A DNA stretch of 64,000 nt from Acidobacteriota bacterium (GTDB taxonomy: Bacteria > Acidobacteriota > Holophagae > Acanthopleuribacterales > Acanthopleuribacteraceae): NCBI GenBank assembly GCA_030066195.1, contig JASJCB010000026.1:17058-81057 (forward strand), given 5' to 3'. The first letter of the stretch is position 1; every line of letters starts with the position of its first letter. A program made the position numbers and the translations under genes. Shown here in pieces: positions 18,647 to 27,658 of this stretch. The notes under the pieces were generated by a model, which saw only the letters and a program-made list of their open reading frames with translations, made no database searches and was not told where the DNA came from.

Positions 18647-19018
18647 GTTCGATACTTCCCGAAGAACCGAATCGATGACGCAGGCATACTATCATAAAGT
18701 ACTTAGGTGCATATGAGTGCGATTCAGCAATTCGCAAACGATATTCAGCCTCAAATCACTGTAAAACAACAAGTTCATAGACTTTTTGGTACCAGTAACC
18801 TGACTGAATCAACGCAAGCGCCGAACAAAAGACAAACTTTGGTCAAACATATTTCGAATCATTTATTCACATAAACATAACCGTAATCAAGGAAAGAAAT
18901 CATGATATATTTAAAGACCCGGCCCTAGTAATCGATGACTTGAAGATAGGGCTGCCGGACGTTGAACAAGTTTACTCATCTTTTTAGGGTTTGGAGACTC
19001 TTCGGTCCCCATCGAGGT
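18647..19018. other. Intergenic, no gene seen
   Basis: 372 bp between the glycosidase start and the histidine-kinase stop, both on the minus strand. It is AT-richer than the coding regions, so it probably holds the promoter of the glycosidase operon and the 3' end of the kinase message. No clear terminator or RNA fold found. Confidence 0.4.
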
Positions 19019-20320
19019 CTACATCGGCTCCAATCCCTCCGGTTCCGCGACCTGGAAATACAGAATAAATACCGCGCCTTTTCCAGGACCTTCGCTTTGT
19101 GCCCTTATGGAACCGCCCATTCGGTTCATGGCGTCCGCGCATTCATGCAGGCCGTACCCGTGGAAGCCTTCCTTGGTGGTGTAGCCCAGGCTGAAAATGT
19201 CGGCCAGGTTTTCCGGATCGATGCCGGGGCCCTTATCATGTACCTCCAAGCGCACGCCCGTCTTATCCTTGACGATGAGCAGTTCGATTTCCTTGCGGTC
19301 TTCCGGCATGGGTTCCAGTGCCTCGCGAGCATTCTTCAGTAGTTGAAAGATCACCTGAATGGCGTGCGGTCGATGTAGGATAACTTCCGGGGCCGGATCA
19401 AAGCGGCGCTTGATCAGAATGCCCTCGCCGGCCATGGCTTCTGCTTGCAAGGTCAAGGCGTCCTCGACCACCTCATGCAGCCGAGTTGGACCGGCAGTAT
19501 GCGCTCTGTTGTAGGATTGCATGGCCTCGATCACCTCGCGGACGGCCTCCGATTTATCGCGGATACGTTGCATATTATCCCGAAAGTCTTCGCGCTCGCC
19601 GATCAGCCGGGTTTCGATGCAACGGTAATAATCCACCAGTGCCTTCAGCTTGGGAGTGTTCTCGCAAATGTCCGCCAAGAGTTGACCTTGCAATCGGTTG
19701 GCTCGATGCAGCGGTTCCAGGCTGCGTTCCGAAAGCCTGGCTTGAGTCATTTCCGTGGAGGTGATCAGGCTGGTCATCAGATTGCCCACATTGTGCAATA
19801 CCGACGAGGCAATTTCTGCCATGCCCGCCTGTTGGGCCTGTTGGATCAATTGCTTTTGAGCATCCGCCAATTCCCTGGTACGGACCTCTAACCGGGCTTC
19901 CAGTTCGCGATTTAATCGGCGGGTTTGTTCCCCGGCTTCTTTTTCCCGCGTTATCTCCGTGATAAAACGGGTAACATCTTGCAGAATCACCAGCGGTTTC
20001 CGGTCTTCGCCTGAACCGATATGACCCATGGAGCATGACAGGATGCGTCGCTTGCTGACTTTTACCAATTGGCAACGGCTCGATTCCTCGGCGAATATCA
20101 GGCTTTGCAAGCCGGGTTTCTCTTCCTCCGGGAAGAGACTGAGGACATGACAACCCGGCGTCGGGTCCATAGGCAGGTCCAGCAGTACCAAGGCCCTTGT
20201 ATCCAGGTCGATCAGACAAAAGTCAGAATCCAGGTAGATGATGCCCAGAGGTCCCAGCGATAGTTGGCTGACCTCTTGTTTGCTTGATTTATCACTGAAA
20301 ACTTTCATATTCCCCATCAT
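19019..20320 (-). CDS. Soluble sensor histidine kinase with PAS-like N-terminus
   Basis: 433 residues. The N-terminal 115 residues resemble a PAS fold (GIIYLDSDFCLIDLD and the strand VILQDVTRF). A coiled coil follows (about 121-165). The H-box is ASSVLHNVGNLMTS with H176, the N-box LLKNAREA with N330, and the ATP lid DKGPGI (362-367) and GYGL (388-391). The HNVGN form of the H-box belongs to a subgroup of stand-alone kinases. There is no membrane segment, so it senses a cytoplasmic signal. Start may be ATG 20320 or the inner ATG 20308. No response regulator gene is adjacent, so the partner is elsewhere. Confidence 0.88.
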   Translation of the reverse strand: MMGNMKVFSDKSSKQEVSQLSLGPLGIIYLDSDFCLIDLDTRALVLLDLPMDPTPGCHVLSLFPEEEKPGLQSLIFAEESSRCQLVKVSKRRILSCSMGHIGSGEDRKPLVILQDVTRFITEITREKEAGEQTRRLNRELEARLEVRTRELADAQKQLIQQAQQAGMAEIASSVLHNVGNLMTSLITSTEMTQARLSERSLEPLHRANRLQGQLLADICENTPKLKALVDYYRCIETRLIGEREDFRDNMQRIRDKSEAVREVIEAMQSYNRAHTAGPTRLHEVVEDALTLQAEAMAGEGILIKRRFDPAPEVILHRPHAIQVIFQLLKNAREALEPMPEDRKEIELLIVKDKTGVRLEVHDKGPGIDPENLADIFSLGYTTKEGFHGYGLHECADAMNRMGGSIRAQSEGPGKGAVFILYFQVAEPEGLEPM

Positions 20321-20499
20321 TATTCAAGATCGGCATTTTCTGTCACGCTGATTAGCTTTCTTGGAGCGCGGGATTCATTTCACCTGTTTCGAGCCTCATA
20401 GGCGGTTACAAACTGTTCGGGAAAAGAAAAGCCGGGACAGGGGCTGACAGTGGGCGAGGGTATATTGAACCTTGAAAGATGTAAGCAGGGAGGCCTGAA

Positions 20500-20799
20500 A
20501 TGACCGAACAATCCTGGATCGACTGGTGCGGCAAACAACTCACGGACCTGAGTCAACGACTTATCCGCCAGGGCTATTATCCGGCAAGGATTCAATACCT
20601 GGTGGAAACGGAGCCGGAGTTCGGCAAGCGGTATCGCCGATTTTTGAAAAACCTGGATCGGGTTATGGAAGAGATGACGGCCAATCCCGACGGTTACCAT
20701 CACTACGATACTTTCTCCCGCCTCAAGATGGACCTGTTGAACTTCACCAATTTGAACCGTGCCCGTTTCCTGGAATTGGATCTTGCCAATATCGCCTGA
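20500..20799 (+). CDS. Hypothetical small cytoplasmic protein
   Basis: 99 residues with a strong Shine-Dalgarno (GGGAGG, six bases before ATG). It is helical throughout, with an aromatic and Arg-rich middle (YYPARIQYLVE, FGKRYRRFL) and no signal peptide or membrane segment. I do not recognise a family. It is divergent from the histidine kinase (179 bp apart), so the two might share a control region. The good start and lack of stops in a GC-rich frame support it as real. Confidence 0.62.
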   Translation: MTEQSWIDWCGKQLTDLSQRLIRQGYYPARIQYLVETEPEFGKRYRRFLKNLDRVMEEMTANPDGYHHYDTFSRLKMDLLNFTNLNRARFLELDLANIA

Positions 20800-21289
20800 C
20801 AATCTCTTTCTACCCATCCTGACAAGTATTATTTGACGCAAATAAGCGTCTCTCAACCGTGAGACAATCGCCCCGCCTTACCGGCGCTCCGCATCACCAC
20901 AGCACCTGAGGCCGGGCCTTTGGTTCTTTCTCTTTAGCTCTGCCTACATGGCCCGCAAATTGCTTGGTAGAAACCACAGGGTTCCCGGCGCCGGGTTTCC
21001 CAAGCACGCTGTTTTTACCCTTATATTTTGCGGCTCGTTCATTCCCTTCTACTCGGCCGCCTATCACCAATCACACCAATCCGGGCCGGGAGAGAAGTGA
21101 AGGTCTCCCCCGGTCACTCTCAACCCGGCGCCTTATGCGGCCTCCACATCCCTGAGTCGTCCTTTCCGGCGAAAACCCGATGCCGATCACGAGCAATCAT
21201 TCCCATGATGATGGTAAGATGACGGCAGCCTGGCAACCGAAGGCCGAAAACGGCAGGGCCCGTCACAATTTACGGTAACGAGAACTTCT
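20800..21289. other. Intergenic 490 bp upstream of tandem secreted-protein genes
   Basis: No gene seen. Bases near 21215-21240 (ATGACGGCAGCCTGGCAACC) faintly resemble the 3' half of a c-di-GMP-I riboswitch, but the conserved 5' half (GGGCAAACC and GGGACGCAAAGC) is missing. Several inverted repeats are present but none has a terminator T-run. Confidence 0.35.
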
Positions 21290-23185
21290 ATGGCGCGATT
21301 TTTACTTTTGCTACTTTTCACAGCCCCCCGGCTTTATGCCGATTTCGAGTTGAACGCTTCGATCAACGACATCTTTTATCGTGGTTCTCACGAACTGCTG
21401 GGTAGTATAAACCTGGTCGTTGACGGCAACGACTTTGAAGGCGCCTCCCCTCAGCAGCCGCGCTACCTGGCTTACAACATCGACGAAGACCGGAATGTGG
21501 TCCTGGCTCATACGCTGGTAGATCTGAATTCAGAGAACGCAACCGAAAATAAGCCTATCTATCTGGCCGTCCGCGCCATGGATACCGGACTGATCAACGT
21601 TCCCGAGGACGCCGTTTCAATTGTTCGCTGGAAGGCCGGTGAGCGGGTCATTTGGGTCAAGGTTCAGGCCGATTCCAGTACCTGGCTTAGCGACGACCAG
21701 GATAATACTTTTGCGCCCTCCGGCAATAACCGGGTTTCCTGGACCATCGGAACCAGCGCCAGGAGAAGTTTTGAAGAAAATGGAAATAACGCCAACCTAC
21801 CCTTCAACACCACCGTAACCTCGCCTTCCGGCGAGAGCGACGCCTACAGTACATTGTTATGCGTCGACTTAAATGAAAGCACCATTCCAACCTCCGGCAT
21901 ACAGTCGCTGGTATGGACTTTGGTGACCCTTTACGAGGCCGATGCCGAGGTAAGTCCGGGCGTCTTCCAGCCCGGTACCGTGCCGAACGGTTGTTGTGAT
22001 GCATTCAATTACGTGGGCCGTTCCGTGGACCGCGGTTTGTCGGTGGACCTGGAACGAAAGCCCGCCGGCGATTCCGTCAATTTAGCGGAAGCGGACGGCC
22101 TTTTATCTCTGGCCTCCAATTGGGATCTTTACCTGTCCAGTAGTGATGAAGACCCGCCGGAGATGCTCGCGGGTTCTTTTCTGGTGCTATCCCTGGAACC
22201 CGGCTCCGGGTACGGTTTCGATACCCAGGCGACATCGCTGACCGACGCTTGTAACGATCGCGTGAGCACCCTTTTCGGCAATACGTTCCAGATCGGCGGG
22301 CGTACCGTTGCCGAACAGGCCCTCTTCATCTGGAACGGCCCGGAACAGGACCTGTCTCGTTTCCTTACTCAGCTTTCCGGTACCATGCACAGCATACCCG
22401 GCAACACGGGTAATCCCGGGGTAACCTGGGAATTGTTCCTGGTCATCAGTGATCATGATCCCGCGGATACCGCTCCCTTCGATGCGTCCTACCAATGGCG
22501 CCGCTGTCTTCCCGGGGCTGCTAAAGTCGGTTACGGCAGCGCTGATCTCGGCGGTGGGGAGGAGCGGGTACTCGCCCATATCACCGATGCCGAGGGCAGC
22601 TTTACCACACAACTCGACCTGAGCAATGCAAGCATCAATACCGCTGCCTACCTGGTTCGCGGTTACGACATCGACGGTAACTTGATCGGCTATGTTACGG
22701 GTTCCCTGCCCGCCGGCGGCCGCACCACCATGAACGCCGTCGATTTCATGAACAACCCCGCGCTTTCGCACCTGACCATAGCCAATGGTTCCAAAATCAG
22801 CGTGACGGCGGCTTATCAGGCAAAAGGCGAAGACAAGTCTCCCGTGCACGTGGCTGAAACGACAGGGCTGTCCAAAAGATGGTTGATCTACGCCGGGAAT
22901 CCGCGCTTGACCTATGACGGCTTTGCCCTGGTCAATATGAGCAATGATCCGCTTCAGGGTTTCATAAGCGAATACGATGCGGACGATAACCTGATCGGCA
23001 CCATGGAATTCGTCAATGCCTTGCCCCCGCGCGCCAAGCAATTGTTGGTGCTGCAACAGCAAGACAATCGACCCGGCACCTACTTTATCATCGAAACAAG
23101 TCAGTCCTCCGTCATCATGGCCTTGCGCGGGGATTTGGCTTCCAATTTCGTCTGGGAGAACCAGGCAGTATCGCTGGAAAATTAA
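21290..23185 (+). CDS. Secreted protein of unknown family, tandem paralogue 1
   Basis: 631 residues with a signal peptide (about 1-17). I do not recognise a named family. The body is beta-rich with an Asp- and Asn-rich surface, and shares with the next gene: FAPSG(N/D) plus TSAR/ESAR, (L)LCVDL/LMCIDL (a Cys in a strand), and a C-terminal block with TYDGFALVN and a final ALRGDLASNFVWENQA. The repeated C-terminal block near 430-620 looks like a beta-sandwich domain. It ends 13 bases before the second gene's start, so both are in one message. No anchoring segment, so it is released or periplasmic. Probably surface or extracellular, inferred from the signal peptide alone. Confidence 0.7.
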   Translation: MARFLLLLLFTAPRLYADFELNASINDIFYRGSHELLGSINLVVDGNDFEGASPQQPRYLAYNIDEDRNVVLAHTLVDLNSENATENKPIYLAVRAMDTGLINVPEDAVSIVRWKAGERVIWVKVQADSSTWLSDDQDNTFAPSGNNRVSWTIGTSARRSFEENGNNANLPFNTTVTSPSGESDAYSTLLCVDLNESTIPTSGIQSLVWTLVTLYEADAEVSPGVFQPGTVPNGCCDAFNYVGRSVDRGLSVDLERKPAGDSVNLAEADGLLSLASNWDLYLSSSDEDPPEMLAGSFLVLSLEPGSGYGFDTQATSLTDACNDRVSTLFGNTFQIGGRTVAEQALFIWNGPEQDLSRFLTQLSGTMHSIPGNTGNPGVTWELFLVISDHDPADTAPFDASYQWRRCLPGAAKVGYGSADLGGGEERVLAHITDAEGSFTTQLDLSNASINTAAYLVRGYDIDGNLIGYVTGSLPAGGRTTMNAVDFMNNPALSHLTIANGSKISVTAAYQAKGEDKSPVHVAETTGLSKRWLIYAGNPRLTYDGFALVNMSNDPLQGFISEYDADDNLIGTMEFVNALPPRAKQLLVLQQQDNRPGTYFIIETSQSSVIMALRGDLASNFVWENQAVSLEN

Positions 23186-23198
23186 GGAGGTGATCGCC

Positions 23199-25142
23199 AT
23201 GTTCTACCGTTTGCTTTTGCTTTGCTTCGCGACCACCTCGCTTTGGGCCGATGTGCAGATACAAACCGTGATTGTAGATGCCTACCATCTCGGCAACTCC
23301 GAACAACTGGGAGTTTCCTCCTTCACCATTACCGGCGACGATTTTGCGAGCGCCGACGAAGAAAACCCGGTCTATATTCGCCTGAACTTGGAGAAGGGCG
23401 CGCGGCTCACCACCACCCTGGTCGACCAGGGTCGTACAGACAGCCTTGTGCAACCCGTCTACCTGCCGTTATGGATCAACCGGAACGATCCCGGCGCGGT
23501 TCAAATGGCGGCGCCCGGCGAAACCCTCTCTATCGTGCGATGGGTATCCGGAGAGTCAAACGTGTGGTTGCGAATCACTACGCCCACCTCCGTCTGGCTG
23601 CGAGAGGGTGACAATGTGTTTGCGCCGAGCGGGGATGTGCCGGTCTCATTCACCCTGGGTGAAAGCGCCCGCGGTGTTTGGGAAAATCTGCGTGATCTGC
23701 CTCTTGACATTCGCAACCTGCCCTTCAGCACGCGCAACCCTCAAACCCAGGGCCCGACCGAGGATGCCGTATCGACTCTGATGTGCATTGACCTGTCTGA
23801 AGGCGACCTGGCGATTACGGGTCTCGACAGCCTGCTTGCGTTCAATTTGACCGACTACGACGCCGGGGTAGACCTGGGAGGCGGAGTCTATTCCGCCCAG
23901 GAAGGTCAGGCGTTGAATACGATTTTTACCGGCGATGCCCGTGTTGCCAGAGGCCGCGACCGTCACATTGAAACAGTGATCACCGAACCGGCGCCTGTCG
24001 GCCGGCACCAGGTTATCGACCAACTTTCCGCGGTAAACAACATCCTCAGTTTCGACCTGAACAATTCCAACAGCAGCGAGATCTTGGACACTCATTGGTG
24101 GAACGGCAGCACCATTCAATTGCAAGCGGTGGGCGGCGCCCTGTTCAGGGAAGACAGTGTGCGCTTGTTGTCATCCCAAGCATGCGGCCACCTGGGCACT
24201 ATCGTTCCCGATGAAGCAACCCTCGTTACCTTCAACGAGCAAAATTATTACAGTCGCTTGGATCTGGTTTGGAACGGCGGTGTTTTGACCACGAGTGATT
24301 TGGGGCTGGACTTGGACATCACTCTATTCATGGTGCCGGGTCAGGTAGTGGACACCGAATGGTATGTGACTTACAGCGTGGAAATCGCCTATTCCGACCC
24401 CAATCAGAATACTACTGAGGGGGAAGTGATTTTTAGCGGCGGCGAACAAGCCGAGAATTGCGCCGCGGGCACCTTGCAATTGGTCGAGGGTAACTGGTGG
24501 TTCGCCAATCTTACCTATGATCGTTTCGTCCCGCACCTGACCCGCGCGGGTGGGGATTTCTTCACGGTGCTGCGTTTTCATAATACCGGGGAAAGTGTGC
24601 GTACGGTCAACCTGTTACTGCAAGACCAGGAGGGCGCCCTCATCCAAATCAACAGCATCGCCCTGAATGCCGGCGAGACACTGGATCGGCCCGTGGAAGA
24701 AATCCTCGGCGGCGAACTGGCCTCTCACGCCTTGATCAACGGCGACCCTTCCGTGAAGGTCACCGCGATCTACCAGGCGCTACGCGAGGACGCCAGTCCG
24801 GTTCATATCAACAGCACCGATCAGGAAGCCCTTCGATGGCGGCTGATCGCGGGCGACCGGAAACTGACCTATGATGGTCTGGCCGTGGTCAATCGGGGGC
24901 AGGCGACCAGTCCGGTTATCGGCCGTCACCTGGATGCTGCCGGGAATCAGGTCAGTGAAATCATTCTCTCCGAGACCTTGAAGGCGGGTGAAAAAGAGTT
25001 GTACGTGTTGAGCGACCTGTTCACGGCGCAACCCGGCGATATCTTCGAAATACTGACCTTCGAACCGGTTGCCCTGGTGGCGCTTCGCGGCAACCTCAAC
25101 TCCAGCTATATCTGGGAAAACCGAGCGCAACCGGTGGAATAA
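23199..25142 (+). CDS. Secreted protein of unknown family, tandem paralogue 2
   Basis: 647 residues from ATG 23199, chosen because AAGGAGG lies upstream and the longer frame would lie inside the first paralogue. The signal peptide covers about 1-17. It aligns by eye with the preceding protein over its full length: VDAYHLGNSEQLG near 24-36 against FYRGSHELLG, then FAPSGDVPVSFTLGESAR, LMCIDL, LTYDGLAVVN and a final ALRGNLNSSYIWENRA. This supports a local duplication. A strong terminator follows at 25190-25232. Function unknown; two copies in one transcript could form a complex or be variants for different surfaces. Confidence 0.72.
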   Translation: MFYRLLLLCFATTSLWADVQIQTVIVDAYHLGNSEQLGVSSFTITGDDFASADEENPVYIRLNLEKGARLTTTLVDQGRTDSLVQPVYLPLWINRNDPGAVQMAAPGETLSIVRWVSGESNVWLRITTPTSVWLREGDNVFAPSGDVPVSFTLGESARGVWENLRDLPLDIRNLPFSTRNPQTQGPTEDAVSTLMCIDLSEGDLAITGLDSLLAFNLTDYDAGVDLGGGVYSAQEGQALNTIFTGDARVARGRDRHIETVITEPAPVGRHQVIDQLSAVNNILSFDLNNSNSSEILDTHWWNGSTIQLQAVGGALFREDSVRLLSSQACGHLGTIVPDEATLVTFNEQNYYSRLDLVWNGGVLTTSDLGLDLDITLFMVPGQVVDTEWYVTYSVEIAYSDPNQNTTEGEVIFSGGEQAENCAAGTLQLVEGNWWFANLTYDRFVPHLTRAGGDFFTVLRFHNTGESVRTVNLLLQDQEGALIQINSIALNAGETLDRPVEEILGGELASHALINGDPSVKVTAIYQALREDASPVHINSTDQEALRWRLIAGDRKLTYDGLAVVNRGQATSPVIGRHLDAAGNQVSEIILSETLKAGEKELYVLSDLFTAQPGDIFEILTFEPVALVALRGNLNSSYIWENRAQPVE

Positions 25143-25189
25143 ACAAAACGGCGCTCTTCGGAAGGCTCGCGATGAGGATACCGCCTCGG

Positions 25190-25232
25190 GCGGCCGGCGA
25201 TCAACCCCATGCCCAAAGCCGGTCGCTTTTTT
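25190..25232 (+). terminator. Rho-independent terminator after the tandem paralogues
   Basis: Stem GCGGCCGGC (25190-25198) with GCCGGTCGC (25218-25226), nine pairs including one G-U, a 19-base loop, then TTTTTT (25227-25232). It lies about 50 bases after the second paralogue's stop. Confidence 0.75.
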
Positions 25233-25533
25233 CAACTCCCTTCCCATCGCGAGCCGTCCGAAGGGCGTCGACTTAATCCGGCGCCAAAAACCAAAGGGCC
25301 GCAAGAAGGCTTGCAAGCCCTCCGCGGCCTCCTGCAAAACCCATTTCGATCATTGGGAGCGAAGGGTTTACGGTGCGGTAGGTTCGGGAACGCAAACGGT
25401 ACCGGATTCGACAAGGCGCAGTACCGCCCGGGTGATCATTTCAAACTTTCGGGAAAACCGGTGACAAATCGATGAACCGGTTATCCTGATCGCGGCCCGG
25501 CCTGCCTCCGGACCACAATGCCGTGAATTGGTC

Positions 25534-25968
25534 TCATTCGGCCGAATACTGGACTGCGACCGACCCGTCACCGGCGACTTGAATAAGTCCCAGGCCCGGG
25601 ATCTCAGAGAGTTCCGGGTCGTTGGTATAGACCTTTACCTTCTTCTTTTCGGCAGACTTGACCACGTACTTGGCGAGCTTTTTGGTGGTCACATTCTGGC
25701 CTTTCACCAGGTAGATTGCGTCTACCTTGTTCATAATGGCGCGCAGGTTCTGAATCAGGGCGGGGCCGTTCGTAGCCGGCAGAGCCACCGTCTTGACCGT
25801 CACCTTCTCACCACGAAGATCGACCTGTGCGGGGTTGAATACAATGCCGATGGTCTCAGCATTCGATTGACTCTTGATTTGCTTCAGTTGATTGTCCAGA
25901 CCGGTTAACCGTTCCTGGCCGTATGCAATGGTACAGGTTATAAAAATCAACAAGATGGCTTTCTTCAT
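25534..25968 (-). CDS. Small secreted protein, ABC-substrate-binding-like
   Basis: 144 residues from ATG 25968 (a second ATG sits three bases upstream; AGGAG spacing of seven favours this one). A signal peptide covers about 1-17. The rest has an alternating alpha/beta pattern (IGIVFNP, KVDAIYLVKGQNVTTKKLAKYVVKSA split as two helices and strand, KVKVYTND) like one lobe of a periplasmic-binding fold; PF04392-type proteins have similar strands but are about twice as long. It may be a half-size relative or a different small periplasmic protein. It stands alone, convergent with the tandem pair. Function not assigned. Confidence 0.6.
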   Translation of the reverse strand: MKKAILLIFITCTIAYGQERLTGLDNQLKQIKSQSNAETIGIVFNPAQVDLRGEKVTVKTVALPATNGPALIQNLRAIMNKVDAIYLVKGQNVTTKKLAKYVVKSAEKKKVKVYTNDPELSEIPGLGLIQVAGDGSVAVQYSAE

Positions 25969-25971
25969 CAT

Positions 25972-26760
25972 CTATCTCCTAATCAGCTCGGGTCCGCTTT
26001 GATCGGCGTCCCGGGTTGTCAGGTTGTCAGTTGGGTCGGGTTCCACCCCCGGCTCAGCTTGGCAGCCTGGCACGCCACTTCCAGTCCTTTCGGGCCGGTA
26101 GTGTGGTCTTGGAACCATCGTTGATTTCGCTTGGATTTGTGTTGCCTCTAAGCGGTTTCGGTTACGGCAAAATGTGCAAGAAGGGCTTTCCGAAATGTGC
26201 CGTTGATTAACCGAAGGGTTGCTTGGGTCGGCAACCTGAGGGATCTGTCATATACAGATATCCCGTGCGATGTATAAATCTTATCGGCAAAACCTTCTCA
26301 ACTGAAGCAGAAAATGGAAAAAATGACTCCTGGGTTAAGGCCAATCACAGGGGCAAATTTGTAAGTGACTCAAAAAAATTAGGATGGTAACAATGAAAAT
26401 AAACGTAAATTTGATGTAAACGGGATATTGGGCGCAGGAATTCTTGACGGTTTTTAGGAAACTCGTTGAAACGCTGTTGAAAAGTACGCGGGCGTGTGTG
26501 TCATCACACCTGTCCGGGATAGAAAGCCGGCGACCTGGAGGGCGTCTCATCATCGTTTCTAATATGGGAATCAGCGCTTATGGTTACACTCAGCGCCTAA
26601 AAAGAATCCGGGGCGGGTTGTTGGAGCGCGGAGAGGGAAGTAGGCGAGGGAAGAACCGGGAACTCTTCGAACCGCGCCCCGGACACTCAGTATCTTAGCC
26701 GGCCCGCTCGACAGCCCTTGTCAAACCAACGAGATCAGTTGCTTGTTCCCGTTTACTCGG
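25972..26760. other. Intergenic 790 bp, no gene seen
   Basis: Both flanking genes are on the minus strand. It has a GGTTGC/GCAACC hairpin near 26217-26236 without a T-run, and an AT-rich middle (26330-26450). No reading frame with a usable start and codon bias, and no recognised RNA. The upstream part likely holds the promoter of the small secreted protein. Confidence 0.4.
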
Positions 26761-27639
26761 TTACGGCACCACTTCTTGAAAATAGGTTTTGAGCGCCGAC
26801 CAGAACATGGGCGCACTAATGATGTCATTATGGCCGAACAGCGGCACCGGCTCGTAGTGGCAATCCGGAATCGCCTGAGCCAAACGTCTGCCCAGCGGTT
26901 CGGGGATGATTTCGTCCTCGGTTCCGTGGATAGCCAGGGTAGGTGTCGAGATTCTCGGTGCCGCTTCCATGGAATCGTAGGTTTCCACCAGGAATGCACG
27001 AACCATCCAATTGGGAAAGTGATGACGAGCCACGTCGCCCAGGCTGGACCAGGGACTGATCAGAACGAGACCCTGATAATCGATGCCGCTGTCCGCCGCA
27101 TTGCGAATAGCCACGGCCGCACCCAGCGACCATCCGGCAATAATCAGCGGCCGATTGGGATATTGCTGCCGTGCCCAGGTAAGGGTGGCTTTGCCGCAAT
27201 CTTGCAGCGCTTCTTCATCGGGTTGACCCTCGCTGTTGCCGTAACCGGGGTAATCCACGGCCAGGATGCCGGTTCCCATGCCGACGACTTGATGGAAGAA
27301 CCCGGTTTGGTAGAGCAACTGTAGGTTCTCGCCGTTACCGTGGAAGAAAACCATCAGCGGGGTTGTTTCGTCGGCGCCGGCGGGCTCCATCAACCAGGCG
27401 CTGATGCGACCGGACGCACCCTGAATGGACACCTCGATCAAGGGCTCCGGCGGCGGCGACGGCACGACCGGCCTTGACGGTGCGGGATACAATACATATT
27501 GTCCGAACCAGCGAAAGAAAACGGTAATCACAATGGCAAGACCGGCATAGGCAATCAGGCGATTCCTCACGCCCGGCCGACGGAGGAACGGTTTATTCAG
27601 GTTTAGATCTTTGCTTGGAGAAACCTTGGTCGCGTCCAT
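26761..27639 (-). CDS. Alpha/beta hydrolase, inner-membrane anchored
   Basis: 292 residues from ATG 27639, chosen over 27681 because GAGG lies five bases upstream and the longer start would overlap the acyl-CoA synthetase end further. One membrane segment lies at about 27-46, so the catalytic domain is probably periplasmic. The nucleophile elbow is GWSLG with S171; D242 (HGTEDEI) and H270 (FGHND) complete a triad. The HGNGEN near 100-105 gives the oxyanion hole. It matches the BEM46/serine-aminopeptidase-like hydrolases, with broad ester or peptide substrates. It follows the acyl-CoA synthetase gene with a short overlap or gap, so they are likely co-transcribed, perhaps in lipid turnover. Confidence 0.82.
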   Translation of the reverse strand: MDATKVSPSKDLNLNKPFLRRPGVRNRLIAYAGLAIVITVFFRWFGQYVLYPAPSRPVVPSPPPEPLIEVSIQGASGRISAWLMEPAGADETTPLMVFFHGNGENLQLLYQTGFFHQVVGMGTGILAVDYPGYGNSEGQPDEEALQDCGKATLTWARQQYPNRPLIIAGWSLGAAVAIRNAADSGIDYQGLVLISPWSSLGDVARHHFPNWMVRAFLVETYDSMEAAPRISTPTLAIHGTEDEIIPEPLGRRLAQAIPDCHYEPVPLFGHNDIISAPMFWSALKTYFQEVVP

Positions 27640-27658
27640 TGTACCTCGGGCGGTGTGC

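Noticed and set aside
21200..21250. c-di-GMP-I riboswitch before the tandem secreted proteins
   Set aside because: Only a GACGGCAGCCTGGCAACCG-like 3' part is present; the conserved GGGCAAACC and GGGACGCAAAGC parts of the 5' half are missing.
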